NCBI RefSeq assembly: GCF_901709675.1
Contig: NC_051088.1
Coordinates: 7,284,693-7,348,692, forward strand
DNA: 64,000 nucleotides
From: Syngnathus acus
Lineage: Eukaryota; Chordata; Actinopteri; Syngnathiformes; Syngnathidae
Reading direction: 5' to 3'
Shown here: one piece after another, positions 1 through 41,393 of the stretch
How positions within the stretch are numbered: the first letter of the stretch is position 1
How the letters are laid out: each line of letters begins with the position of its first letter
Made by a program: the position numbers and the translations under genes
The notes under the pieces: generated by a model
Databases searched by the model: none
Told to the model about the DNA's origin: nothing
What the model saw: the letters and a program-made list of their open reading frames with translations, nothing else

Positions 1-106
1 TTCTAGATGGGAAAATAAATTGTTTGTCAAAAGTCAAGCCCTATTCTCACGAAAGACATGCTTCTTCCAGCTGGCATCAGCGCATACCAAATAATCTTAG
101 CCTCAC

Positions 107-598
107 CTGTGGAACTCGGAGTACTGTCGTGTCCCCCATGGTCTGCTTCAGTGCCACCAGGACACCTCCCAGGAAGCCAGCCACTCCATGGACGCGGACA
201 GCAAACAGGAAGTCCAGGTCGAAGGTGGCCACATAGGTGAGGAAGTAGGAGAGGCCTGCTAGAAGGCCTGCAGATACATTTACCACTGCAAAGAAGATCA
301 GCAGTTCCAGGGCACCCCACAAAGGCTCCAGCAGGCGCCCACAGGACATCACAGTCCCAACATTGGCCACCACCCCCCACACGTGCTGCTCGATGATTCC
401 GTGGGTGACCAGAGTCCACACCCAGAAGTTAGGAGGGAACAGATAACCGGGGGTAACCCCCAGTGCATATGATGTGTCCACAGCCCAGGAGAGCAGGTAG
501 AGGAGAATCACCAGAGCACTGATGGCTTTCACAACCACACTAGTGCTTGCTAGCGCAGCCAGAAAGTGCTGCCTTGCCACAGGCAGATAACGATTCAT
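107..598 (-). CDS. tmem115: TMEM115, first coding exon (gene continues off the left edge)
   Basis: Encodes the N-terminal 164 residues of transmembrane protein 115, a rhomboid-like-fold Golgi membrane protein known to interact with the COG complex and affect retrograde transport. Visible here are a first hydrophobic helix (about residues 20-42), the hallmark segments GYLFPPNFW and LLEPLWGALELL, a second hydrophobic region (about 95-125), then FLGGVLVALKQTMGD and VLRVPQ, which match the vertebrate family closely. The start is the ATG at 598 (MNRYLP); the open frame runs further upstream but without a better ATG. The exon ends at CAG followed by GTGAGG at 106-101 (phase 0). Reading on gives no further hydrophobic helices and soon a stop, so a splice donor is the best explanation. 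The C-terminal half is outside the window. Confidence 0.9.
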
Positions 599-1560
599 GG
601 TGAGAAGGATCCCTTCAGAGCACAAACAGCTCACAGACCAAGTGGCGTCGTTTTGAGGTTAACAGCAAGCCAGAGAATTGACACTTGAATCCACAAGCCT
701 CATTTCTCTGGAAGCTACCTTAGTAGTCGAGTAGGCAGGAGAAGATTTCATTACGTTGAACTGAAAATCTACGCTTAAACTACACTTCAAATCTTGGACG
801 AGAGGGAAATAAGACGCGCGGTGCAAAGGGCTGTTAACGTTTTAGCTAGGAGATCTTGTGATTTGCTTTTACATTTGCTTACAATCCTTCGAGGGGGATC
901 TACGGAGTATGCAGCAAGAACAAATTGTTTCAATGTTAGGAGACAAAGTGCTCCAAAGTCCCAAATTCTTGAGATATCTTGCCAGTTAGCTTGTCAACAC
1001 GGGCAAGCTAATGTTAGCTGGCTGGCTAACCGAAGAAGCTGTGAGCTGGTGGTGTGTGCCCGCCATGGAGAAGCACAAAACACGTCTGGATTATCTTTTG
1101 ATAGAAGACAAACCTCTCGCAATGTAAGATGGACCAGCAATCCCGTCCACAGATCACCCAGTCTCGACATCTACCAGACAAATTGGAGCATTCCCTTGTA
1201 GCCAGCAACAGGCCTTCATCAAAACACAACCCCGGATACGTTTGACAGTTCACGTCATTGATCAATATTTCCTCGTTAACGGCCAATATCTTTTTTCCCA
1301 GACTCTCATTTTCAATTAAATCTACTTTGCTCCTTGGAATGCTAGTGGAAGTATACAAGCATAAAGTACGACTCCGGTCATAAACCCGACTCAGCTTCAA
1401 AACCACTGCCTGCCACCGTCATCTGCACTCGGCGAAAAGGCGTCAAGTCACGTAACTTTTTTAAAACACGAGCATGCTGGGAAACTGAGTTCATTGGGAA
1501 ACTGAGTTCATTTATACAAAAGTGCCCAAGAAATTTCCCGTTTGAAATGGATTTCCAATT
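599..1560 (-). promoter_or_regulatory. tmem115 5' UTR and probable promoter region
   Basis: This is the sequence directly upstream of the tmem115 start on the minus strand. It is not repetitive and contains no convincing coding exon. The 5' UTR should lie in its first few hundred bases. I see no clear TATA box or strong CpG island, so the transcription start cannot be placed. Small open frames here (for example 794-1201 plus and 1026-1406 minus) show no recognisable protein features. Confidence 0.35.
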
Positions 1561-1567
1561 TGAATTC

Positions 1568-2169
1568 ATTATTCCTGCGGAGGGCAATTCTGACTATCAG
1601 CGCCTTAAATTATATACACTATAGCAAAGGTGTCAAACTCAAGGCCTGGGGGCCAGATACGGTCCGCCACATCATTTTATGTGGTCCGCGAAGACAAATT
1701 GTGCATCAAATTCGTGTGTCATCACTAGAATTGCAAATTGTCTTCACTTTTGATATCTTTTTTTTCTTAAATATTTGACCAGTTTTTACTCGTCTGATTT
1801 GAAAACGAGTTATTTGTCAGTTTGTTTTGTAGCTTTTACTGTATAAAATATGGGGTGCTCATACATTTATTTGGGTTGACAGTCATAATGGCCCTCCGAA
1901 AGAAGCTATGACTACAATGCAGCCCGCGTTTGACACCCCTGCACTATAGGCTACACATCAACCTGACAAATAACTAGTTTTGAGATCAGAGACTAGTAAA
2001 AACTGTTCAAATATTTTAAAAAGATGATCGGTAATAATTTATGGCAATATCTCTATTTTTAAAAGTGAGGACAATTTGTAATTTTAGTCTTGACACATGA
2101 AGTCGGTGCACAATTTGTTTTCGTGGGCCACATAAAATGATGTGACAGGCCTTGAGTTTGACATCTCTG
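1568..2169 (-). mobile_element. Older hAT-like non-autonomous element, interrupted by a younger copy
   Basis: The segments 1568-1624 and 1950-2169 read as one inverted copy of the same family as the element at 1625-1941. The right part contains matching stretches in reverse order, including the CACATAAAATGATGTG core, the GTGCACAATTTG block and the terminal GAGTTTGACATCTCTG. The left part (GGAGGGCAATTCTGACT) matches GGAGGGCCATTATGACT read from the minus strand of the younger copy. Removing 1625-1949 restores collinearity. Many substitutions indicate it is older. The left end is blurred. Confidence 0.6.
1625..1941 (+). mobile_element. hAT-like MITE with 8-bp target-site duplication
   Basis: A 317-bp element with imperfect terminal inverted repeats: CAAAGGTGTCAAAC on the left, and CAGGGGTGTCAAAC read from the right end (12 of 14 match). 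It is flanked by identical 8-bp direct repeats CACTATAG at 1617-1624 and 1942-1949. An 8-bp duplication and a CAGGGGTGTCAAAC terminus are typical of hAT-superfamily non-autonomous elements common in fish. It carries no transposase. Confidence 0.8.
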
Positions 2170-2540
2170 ATCTAGCAAATCGTGAAATGTGACAAAATAT
2201 TCTCGCTGTTTGTTGAATGACTGTTGTAAAAAAAAAAAAAGACACGTGCTTTGGTGGCATTTAACTAAATTGATGTATGCTTATACCTATAGTGTATTAA
2301 CTTTTATGTTACAAATACATGCATTCCATCAACCCATTTAATTTAAAGTACTGTACGTATCATTAAATACTGTCGATACTGAACTGCTTGAATATCTGGA
2401 TCATGTGCCTAGAAGTGTAATTTCTTTCAGGGAGTACAATATAACTTTAATCTAGCTCTTTTCAAAACAGAGTGAATGCGTAAAGGTTAAAGGTGTGAGA
2501 AACATGTGTCATTATAGAAAATGAGAAAGTACCATTTGAA
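2170..2540. other. AT-rich intergenic sequence, no feature seen
   Basis: This lies between the hAT-like elements and the presumed end of the rad54l2 transcript. No coding exon, RNA gene or recognisable repeat apart from a short A-run near 2228. Confidence 0.5.
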
Positions 2541-5480
2541 ACACACTTTTATTGTCAAACTTCTGAAAACAAACAAACGAACAAATAACTTGTCTACTCA
2601 GAGCACTGTAATTTAAGATCACACACTCAGTCCATGGATTCTCTACACATCAGAGTTTGACCATATTTAGTCCTGCAAGACAGCAGTTTCAAGCTTGTCA
2701 CTGCGAATGGAATTCAGACAGACTCCTTTGATTCGTTTAAATAAATATGCAAATTCAAGTTGAAAACTTTGGAAAATAAAAGTCAGTTGGTAAAGCGAAT
2801 GTCAAGCTGACATCCATACCTTTTGCCATCAACCATTTCTGATACAAAAAACAAATAGAAATCACTTCCAACAATAATTAAAGATGATCTCTGAACAATC
2901 TATAATTTGTGCTTATCCATTTGTGAAGCAAATGTCTTATATTTTAATATCCAATTTTGAGCAGGCATTCACTACATAACTTTCATGGGGGAATCTGTGG
3001 TCGGACAGATAAAAGGGTTTCAGATTCAATGATGATGAACAAAAGACAACCCAATGACCAGTTACCCAAATCTGCATCATTTAAGAGATCATTTGTGGAT
3101 GGATGATAATCGCTCCAGATTTCTTGCGCACTCACCTGGCTATGACTGATTGGTTGGTCCACAGAAGCAAAAACTGTATTTTAAATATGCTCTGGAACAG
3201 AACATTTTTTTTTTTTTTTTTTTTTAAACCAGATGTTGTTGTTTTTCATTTTTAGTATCAACAAAAGTTCTATGACCATACAAATTTAAAAAAATACAAA
3301 AGATATAAAAAAAAATACAAATGAATAAATATTCATTGTAATAAATAAATCACCTTGGAAAATTCAAACATTGTCCAAATAAAAATGAAGCAGGTAAACT
3401 CGCCATTTCAGATTGAAGCACAAATATAATTTTCTTTGCCAATTCTCTACTTACTCATGTGAAGTTTTGTTTTTTTATTGTATGACGCTAGGACATTGTC
3501 ACATATGCAATGGTGTCAAAGGACATGTGTACACTGGTGTCAATGTGATCAGCATATTAACTGCAGCTCTAAGAGGGGGCTTGATCACAAAATGAAAAAA
3601 GTTTTTTTTCTTTGCCCTGTCTACACATAAAGGTGTTTTGGAGTCTAGTGTTGTGTTAACCCTAAGGTCAAACTGCCTGATGGGCCTGTTCAGTATTTAT
3701 ATAGCATGTTTCCACAAATGGCAGCCACGGATGTTTATTTACTTAACTGCAGAGGAGGGGAGGTCTTTGTATGTACAAAATTGTTTTTGGAATAATTTTA
3801 CATAATGTTATCAGTACTGCTATATATTCAACCTGTGACAAAATTGCAGTTGTCTCAACTGTTTTGGTGAGCAACATAAATACAGTGCAGTTGACTCTGT
3901 GTTTGAATGAAAGAAAAAAAAAAAATCACATCTATGAACATGAAGTTCATACAAGACGGATGGCCATTATTTGAGGAAACATGGTATTGTTTTTATTTTT
4001 GGTCATTTAAGACACAATCCTTTATGACCGAGGTCACAGATGTGCTGTTTTTGGCAAAGCTCTCACCCAGAATGGTTTCAAGACATTAAGTCATAATAAA
4101 TGTGACGCACTCAACACTGAAAAGCCATCAGAGCAAAAGGTGGAATATCAACAACCAAATCTCTTTCTTTCTGACACATTTGCAATCACAACACACAGAA
4201 AGCCGTATGCAACGAAATTTCGTTTTGTACACACCAGTGTTGACAAAATGACAATAAAGTTCTGTCTAAGACAACGACACAAAAACCTAAACTCAGGTGT
4301 GGGTCACCTTGATTCCTGTTGGCATGTACAAATACGGTATATAGGCTTGAGTGTTTTGCATCATTTGTCACTAGGCTACAGTAAGACTGTGGGTGAGATT
4401 TCAACAACTCTCTTTGCATCTTCTCTCTCACAGTTCACATTCAGAAAGATAAAAGGCATTTTCCATTGGTGGTTGTTTCTCCGCTACTAAGAGAGCACAG
4501 TTTTTCCTCATTTCCCCCTGGCTGTTTTTAGGCAAAGGTAAAATACACAAAGAATGCAGAAAAACTGATATTCCCATGTCACATGCCTCAGTATGGGTCT
4601 TTATCATAAAGGCCGAGTTCAAAGGCATTTGATTAAGAATACATTCTGTGAAGACTTTTAAGGTTTTATCATTTGTACCTCATCATCTGTCTTTCCAAGA
4701 ACAAAAAGATTCAATTCTGCTCACCTGGCAGAGAAGTTCAAAATGCTTCTAAAAGTTCTGCTTTCTTTCAAATTTGTTGAAGAAATCTTCTTTTGCAAGA
4801 TTGGATGTGGCAATTAGGGATGGGCAAAATTTTAACAAGATGAGAGTATGAATTCTTCCTTCCATCCAGCAACTTGAGCAAAAATAATGCTGCTAGTGAA
4901 GAGTAGAGCCACAGCAGAGGACTGTGTAAATGTGATGTCAAGCTTTAGACACCAAAAACCGAGCTGAAGCTGAACCAATAGCGCCTTTGCTGGTTGCAGT
5001 CAAGTAGTTCACTCTCAACAGGCTCAAGACATGATTAAGCATTGATCGTTGCCACAATCAATCCAATTCTTAACTATATTGTTTGCCCACCCCTGCAAAT
5101 TGATGCACACACACAATAACCCTTACTACCATTTAACATATCAAATCATTTTCCCTCAGGCAAATCTGCCATTTTGTTTTCTCTGGACGACGAGCAACAA
5201 AAGGCCATTTCAGTCACTGCAGGCATTTTGTCCAGTGATTATTAGAGGTCAAAGGTAGAGGCCTCAAGGTTTATGATTTCTCCAATTGTCTTCTGCCCTG
5301 TAAAATGTTTTTTTTATATCTTCAGGTGGTAACTTCAGAGATTCAGCATCAAGACATGACTGTGCAGTTTGCACAAAAGGGACACGCTGACGTTCCTGCA
5401 TTGTCCGTTGTCCCTCACAGGATCTTTTTAAAGGTTGCCCCAAATAGGATGTAGCTCCCATTACAAACACATCATTGTTT
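2541..5480 (-). other. Probable 3' UTR of rad54l2
   Basis: This is the sequence following the rad54l2 stop codon. It is AT-rich, lacks the SINE and DNA-element copies that litter the rest of the window, and has several AATAAA signals on the minus strand, the most distal at 2548-2553. Nearer candidates lie around 3475, 3735 and 3993, so alternative polyadenylation is possible. The 2.9 kb length is inferred from the repeat-poor character and the distal signal, not from transcript evidence. A T-run at 3207-3226 is included. Confidence 0.45.
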
Positions 5481-34710
<29,230 letters not shown>

Positions 34711-34744
34711 CCTGTTGTGCTACCTTAGCATTGCCGCGAGACGC
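34711..34744 (-). other. rad54l2 5' UTR part of the start-codon exon
   Basis: A short leader between a good acceptor (pyrimidine-rich, ending in CAG at 34745-34747) and the ATG at 34710. No ATG in frame with the main start is present. Confidence 0.65.
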
Positions 34745-35187
34745 CTGAAAGAAGACAGAGTGTGATTGGCTGTCTCTTTGTATCCATCCATCGAAAACGA
34801 TGAACACTTTTCAGCCCACGATCCGCCCAGTGATTGGGCACAGATGAGACAATAATGGAGGCGAGGTGCTCTCAAGACTTTCTTGGGCACTTAAAAAGCT
34901 CTCTCTGATGGGGGCTAATGACTCTCTCATGCTTTTCTCCATTGTGTGGTTGCAGTCTTGAAAATCTCCATGACAAGGCTGATACAAAACAAACAATTTT
35001 GGGGCCCTCAAAAATGCTATATATTATCAAGGGAAACAACTCTACTGTCTAATGTGCTTTTTGCCCTGATGGTGGCAATGAACAAAAAGGCGTGGCATTC
35101 ATCATAAACTGTCACAACTGAGAGAATATCTTATCAATGGCAGAAATTCTTCTGGTCATGTCTATGTGGACATCTCATAAAACACCT

Positions 35188-35580
35188 TACCGTATTTTCC
35201 GCACTATAAGGCGCACCGGATTATAAGGCGCACCTTCAATGAATGGCCCATTTTAAAACTTTATTCATATATAAGGCGCACCGGATTATAAGGCGCATAG
35301 AATAAATAACTCAACGTTGCTCAAACGTTAATGCAATCACAATATAGTAACACTCGAAATAGTGAAAACAATAACAATATATCAATAACTCAATGTTGCT
35401 CAAACGTTAATATCACACAACACACAAAATGAACACCTAAAGCTTACTTTAATAAATTAGTCCTCATCCACGAATCCATATTAGTCCATATATAAGGTGC
35501 ACCGGATTATAAGGCACACTGTCGGCTTTTGAGAAAATTGGAGGTTTTTAGGTGCGCCTTATAGTGCGGAAAATACGGTA
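35188..35580. mobile_element. Inverted-repeat DNA element (MITE), complete
   Basis: A 393-bp element with ends TACCGTATTTTCCGCACTAT and its reverse complement, and several ATAAGGCGCACC units near both ends. The centre has a duplicated CTCAACGTTGCTCAAACGTT-like segment. No transposase. Confidence 0.8.
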
Positions 35581-35744
35581 ATTTAAAACAGTTAAATACA
35601 GCTTTGAGCTTCCTGCCATCGTTTTGTGAAAGCATAAAAAAAATGACTCTAGTCCACTTACCTTCTGTGCCTTGAAGGTTGAAAAGAAATTCAACCAAAT
35701 TACTACGTAGTATCTACCACTGTTTGAGCATCATACAGTAGAGT

Positions 35745-36075
35745 AGTGTTGGCTCGTGAGTGAACGATTCGTTCAAAAGAACGAATCCTTTCAGTGAACG
35801 AGAGTGAACGAATCACTTCCTAAAGTTTTTTCAGTTCATATGACCAGTAGGTGTCGGTAATGCGCATTTAAGCTGGTGCCACCTCGCCGTAAAACAAAAC
35901 GAACGAGTCGTGAATTGCATTTCCCGTTCACCAACGAACGAATCTGTGAGTGAACAAATCAGTGAGTGAGTGATTCGCATTTCCAGTTCATCGCGAGAAC
36001 GAGTCCATGAGGGAATGAATCCTGACTTTCCCGTTCGCGAACGAGTCAATGGGTCAACTGCCTTACTTCCCGTGC
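35745..36075. repeat. Unclassified interspersed repeat rich in GAACGA motifs
   Basis: Many direct and inverted copies of TGAACGA and GTTCGTTC-type motifs (for example GAACGATTCGTTC) around a non-repetitive centre with AGTAGGTGTCGGTAATGCGC. I know this pattern from fish genomes but cannot assign a class. Confidence 0.6.
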
Positions 36076-36347
36076 ATCAACGGATCAGTCAGTGATCGTG
36101 TTGCGTCTCCCTCCTGGCGTGGACTATGTAAACCAGAATGTAGATTTACGATTTACCAAGGAAAGAAAGAACCAATCACTGAAACACCACTTCTTTTATG
36201 CGCGTTTTCTCCAAGCTAACGGCTAACTTTATTGCATGAAGGGATGCGCCGTTATGCAACAATGGGGAGATTATGCTTCTCTTTGGGTAATCTTGATTTT
36301 ATAGTAGTTTTTAAATAACGTGTATGCATATAGACGCCTAAATATTG

Positions 36348-36730
36348 TTATCCAATATCCATCCATCCATCCATCCATTTTCTGTACCGCTTAGTCCCCA
36401 CGGGGGTCGCGGGCGTACTGGAGCCTATCCCAGCCGTCATCGGGCAGTAGGCGGGGGACACCCTGAACCGGTTGCCAGCCAATCGCAGTGCACACAGAGA
36501 CAAACAACCATACGCACTCGCACTCACACCTAGGGACAATTTGGAGTGCTCAATTGGCCTACCAAGCATGTTTTTGGGATGTGGGAGGAAACCGGAGTGC
36601 CCGGAGAAAACCCACGCGGGCCCGGGGAGAACATTCAAACTCCACACAGGGAGGGCCGGAGGTGGAATCGAACCCGCACCCTCCTAACTGTGAGGCGGAC
36701 GTGCTACCCAGTGCCCCACCGAGCTGCCCA
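36348..36730 (-). mobile_element. tRNA-derived SINE, nearly full length
   Basis: On the minus strand it starts GGGCAGCTCGGTGGGGCACT with tRNA-like boxes (GGTAGCACGTCCGCC and GGGTTCGATTCC), continues with TGTTCTCCCCGGGCCCGCGT, and ends in ATGG repeats (36348-36376). This is the best-preserved copy of the family seen as fragments elsewhere in the window. Open frames inside it are not genes. Confidence 0.85.
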
Positions 36731-36900
36731 CATCACTACAGTAGAGGGTAATTTCCCCACTGCAGGACTAATTGAGGCTTCTTATCCTCGCAAAAAAAAA
36801 AAAAAGGAGCAAGCTTTCAAAAATCACTTCCAGTGAAACGCGGGACATAGACAAGGCTAATATCACCTGCCAGAATACCTTGTGTAACATTACAATGCAC

Positions 36901-37283
36901 CAGTGTTTCTCAACCTATTTTCATCCACGGCACACCTTTTCATTGGAAAAAATCTTGAGGCACATTGCCAACAAAAATCTGTTAGGTGTTCCACCACCTT
37001 CTATGTTCAGATTAGGTATATTACAACGAAAGACATTGTTAACGTGCTTTATAAATAAAGTCCTATATATGTATATATACATATATGGAGAGAGAGTGGA
37101 ATAATTATTTTTAAATTTCATTTCTTTTTTAATTAAAGTGACAATTTTTAAAAAAGGTTTTAGTGTAAGGCATAAACTATTAAAAGTGATTGTGATTAAA
37201 ATCCAAAAGAATCAACATGACTTTGTTTACTGTTTTAGACTAACTCTATAAATATTGCGAGAAAAAATGGTTGAGAAACACTG
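36901..37283. mobile_element. hAT-like MITE with CAGTGTTTCTCAACC ends
   Basis: A 383-bp element bounded by CAGTGTTTCTCAACC and its perfect reverse complement GGTTGAGAAACACTG. The 8-bp flanks CAATGCAC and CATTACAC agree at 6 positions, consistent with an old 8-bp target duplication. The internal CACGGCACACCTTTTC block is familiar from fish and other vertebrate hAT-like elements. Confidence 0.75.
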
Positions 37284-38529
37284 CATTACACAACCAATTG
37301 CATAAGTGGAAATTTGACAAAGTTTTTTTTTAACCACAATCATGACTCCAATCAAACTAGACAATCCAGATAATTTTAAATCCAAGGGTCGAATTAGAAC
37401 CTGCTTCTTTACTGTGTAATAACACACCGTACCGAGCCTTGTGTAGGGTAGGTGTACAATATATGTAACCATTTGACAAGTGAAAATCCTTAACTGAACC
37501 AAATGTGGGCAGCAGTGTGAATTATGGCCGAGGTTCACAGTTCCACCCTCAAGCCTTTCTGCTTCCCTGCTGGTGAAAGAGTTTTTGCCAAGGCTTCCGT
37601 CCACATTTTTAAAAAAAATGGCCACGGGTCTGAATGTAAGTTGGCATTGTGTAATGTAGCATAACCTGTTTGCAAAATATGTACGCATTTGTAAATAAGA
37701 GACACGGTAGACTGACACCTGGGTCTAAAACGCAACATGAGCGTATAAGTTTACGTTGCCTAATGTGCCAGAAAACTGCAAATTTCAAAATGTATTTGGC
37801 CACCTCACTTCTGCACACATCAACCTCAAAACATATGACAACAATCGCACCAATATTTTGTATTTTATGGAGAAATCATTTTCCTCAAAAAATAAAATTG
37901 GCTGTTGAAATATATTAGCATGAATGAACCTGTAAGATTGAATATTGCAAATTTCTTTCCTCAACATGGCCATAGTGCTTCCTGTGTGCTGATCCTGGCC
38001 AGACTTTGTTGACTTTTAAAATGTGTTGCAGGACAATAAAATACAAGCTGTAGGCAAAAAATGGCCCTCTGCTGACTTCATCAACACAAAAATGCTGTTA
38101 CGCAATCCTGTTAGACTTCCCATGAATGACATGTCACACTCAATAACCAATGAATATGTTATATTTAGCACAAGGAACAAAAGGGAACAACTCTACAGCC
38201 ACCTGCCTCACAGCAGAGACGGACGGCAATGTGAAACATCCACTTGTTTTCCTGGGTGGGATAATGTCAAACTATCATGCAATGCCCTGGCATGTGTGTA
38301 AATGTACTCGAGGGTGATGGGAGCAAAATGGAGGGGAAAAAGTTTCATCATGTCACATCTCAGTTGATTGCACTTATCATTATTATCAAACCACGCCGAA
38401 ATTTTAACAGCCGGTATGTTGTAACTGTTGCATGTATCGAATTCCAATGACAATACAAAGATTAAATAAATTTTATTTAAATTATTTTTAAAAAATCCAT
38501 CTACCCGATTATGCAAAGTTTATTCATAC

Positions 38530-38745
38530 AATAGTCAAGTTTACTTATATAGCAAGTCTCAAAGGGCTTCACATGTACAAAAATTAACAATTATTCTCAA
38601 ACATCCCCCGATTTTAAACTCCCAGGAGGGCAAGGAAAAACTAAAAAAAAAAACTACTAGGGGAAAAATGAGAACCCTTGAGAAAAGACCACAGATGGGA
38701 GGATCCCCCGTGCAGGATGACCAGGCTGCAATGGATGCAGATAAC
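38530..38745. repeat. Unclassified interspersed repeat (TATATAGC...CAAAGGGCTTCACA family)
   Basis: Contains TTTACTTATATAGCAAGTCT, CTCAAAGGGCTTCACATG and GAGGGCAAGGAAAAACTAAA, sequence typical of a common teleost interspersed repeat. A second, shorter copy is at 51918-52010. Confidence 0.55.
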
Positions 38746-38904
38746 TATGCAGGATAGCACAATCAGGTAGAAGGTCTTTGGTGTGCCTACAACTCGCTAA
38801 CATTCATATTTGTCATGATTCAACATGACCAAAAATAATTATTATCAACTATTGTATCTAGACTGGAAAATAATGTTGCATCAATAATGTTCTCCAGCTT
38901 TAAA

Positions 38905-39095
38905 ACTTACCCTCCACCCATTTTTGTCCTCATTAGGACCCCGGGGGAGTTAAAGTACCCCAGCTGACTTTAGGCAGGAGGTGGGAGTTGGACTGATCAG
39001 CAACCAAGCGTAGGGCAAATACCGTTCACACACCTATGGATAACATGGAGTCTCGAACGAACCTCACATGCATGTTTTTGGAACGTGGGAGGAAG
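38905..39095 (-). repeat. Diverged SINE copy
   Basis: Reverse-oriented remnants of the 36348-36730 family: CCTCATTAGGACCC, CCCAGCTGACTTTAGGCAGG and CATGCATGTTTTTGGAACGT followed by GGGAGGAAGC. Confidence 0.65.
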
Positions 39096-41393
39096 CCACT
39101 TGAGTGTAGCCTGACTTCAGACAGCAATATGAGGTTTGGGGGTTGGGTTTTGATGGGGAAGCTGGGGTGAGGGAGGAGGCTTGTCTGTCTGCTGTTCTAA
39201 GAAAAAATTTCACCATGGGAAAGTGGGGGAGGTGCCAGAGAAGCACAAATAGAAGTTTTTTTATTCAACAGTACAAGTCGACAATGACAGCTGACTTTTA
39301 GAATGAAAGGTTGAGTTGAGGCTATACAAATCCGGGTTGGCCAGCATTACAATTACAGTAATTAGATTAAGTTAAAAATGAAATCAAACTAAAAATTATT
39401 TAAGAAGAATATATTTTACTTTATGGTGTTTCTTTTAACTCAATATTCCGTCATTAAAAAATAAAATCAATATCCATTTCGGAATTATCAAACATAATAG
39501 AAGATACTCAGTTCTAGCCATTGTAGAAACTGAATGGGCATGTTCCCATTTTGACTTGACGGGGAATACAATACAATACAATTGAATAGAAAGGAGGACA
39601 ATACATCATTAGGCATCAGCGGTGCTGCCCAAGTGATTGACATGAGAACTTCTAAGACCGAAATGCTGTCCAATCCCGGTACATTCACACCATGCAGAAA
39701 TAAGGTAGAAGATGATGACTAATCCAAAATTAGCATTAAACGCCACTCTTTAAATATTGCAAGATTTGATCAAGTTTGACAGAACATGCATTGCTTTTTA
39801 AGTCACAGGAACATTTTGTGGCACACGTTCTTCCTGTTCAACATTGCGAACATCAAGACTCCACGTGTTAGTTGAAATGACAGGAGTGTTGCTACATAAG
39901 TTATTTATTGAAGTGTTAAAAAATGTGGCTTCTGAGGTGTCAGTACGAAAGAAAGTGGGGAGTGAAATAAAAGAAATGATTAAGGGGGGTGTGAACACAG
40001 CTGCTTGCATAAGACTGCTTACATAAGGTCTGGCTAATAATGTCACCGTTTTGCTTACTAGAAAATAAAGTTATATAAGGTGTGTGCCAAGATACAAGGA
40101 CGTGCCCCACAAGTAATTGTCGACCTCATTTGATTCATTTCCCTTCCTGTAACATCCCAAGGCGCGCTGTAAAAGCTCTCCAAGGAGGATCTCGTCTACG
40201 TCAAAAGTACCAGGAAAAAGTCTTGTTAAATTTTCAAAATTAAGAAAGAAAGAAAAAAAAACACTATCCATACCGACTTCCCATTGGAAGGAAGTGAATC
40301 AAAGCAAACCTCACCAGCTGCCCTTTCGAAATATCTTTTTATAAATCGCCCACTTATTTTCTCATTCTGATATCATTAAGGACACAGTTGGATGCAAAGA
40401 AAGTGGTCACGCCCCACAACACCCCACTCAACAAGCTCACAGATAGGAATTGGTGCTCATAAAATGGATCTTGTATAACAAGGCTTGATGTATTAGGTTG
40501 GCTTACAGCTTTTAATAGCTTGTGTAAGAGAATTACACAATAGTGAGGCCCTGCTGGTGCTGCACACATGCTAAGCTATATGGATTCAAAGTGCAACGTT
40601 TTTGTAGAAGCAATGTGATGCTCACAAATGCTGTGTTGTGTCTTATACTTTAATGTTGCATCTTCTGGTATAACCTGCATAACGTGGAAAGTCAATTGTG
40701 AGACCTTCACTCCTGCCCTCTGGAGGTTACTGCTGATGTTACTAACAGTGTTGCCAAGGGTAGAAAATGGAGCGCATAAGCAAGAATGCACCTTATGCAT
40801 TGCATTCCATTCCATTTGAACATGCCTTGTTTTATGATGTCAGCACATTTGTCCAAAGCCACACCTGACCTAGAAAATAACTCTGCTGCATTTGTATTGA
40901 AACCACAGCCAAATACTTTCATATACTTTTAACTTTGAGCCCGTAAGATGCACAATTCATACAGGATTAACATGGATCAAACAGTAAGGAACATAGACAC
41001 AAACATGCGCATGCACACACGTGACCTGGATCAGTAAAAAACGCTGACCTGCATCGACTTGCTTCAGGGGATATTTTTAAATAGATGAACACCTCAGGCC
41101 AGCCTCACCCAGGCGCCTTCTCGTCCAAACGCCTCATTTGTGTGGCAAAATAAACCAAGGTTTCCTTTTAGTATATAGTACAGCAGTCTGCTGCGTTGTG
41201 AATTTAGTCTTTAGTTACAATGCATAAAATTCAGTCAACATATTGTGTTGATTTTCAATCTAAAAAGCTGCATTGTGAAAGATGACAAAAGTCAGCAACC
41301 TCAAGTCAAACATCCCAAGGCCATTAGGGAGTGGGGGAGGGCTCAGAAATCACTAAGTAAGATGTTCGGATTGGACTCTTCTGGCAGCCCTCC

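Noticed and set aside
794-1406. Open frames of 135 and 126 codons upstream of tmem115
   Set aside because: No family resemblance, they overlap each other on opposite strands, and neither has convincing splice or start context.
36345-36836. Several open frames of 60-99 codons on both strands
   Set aside because: They lie within a tRNA-derived SINE and change frame with its known consensus. Not genes.
39798-40046. Overlapping open frames on both strands of 60-82 codons
   Set aside because: No recognisable domain, splice structure or conserved motif. Probably chance in low-stop sequence.
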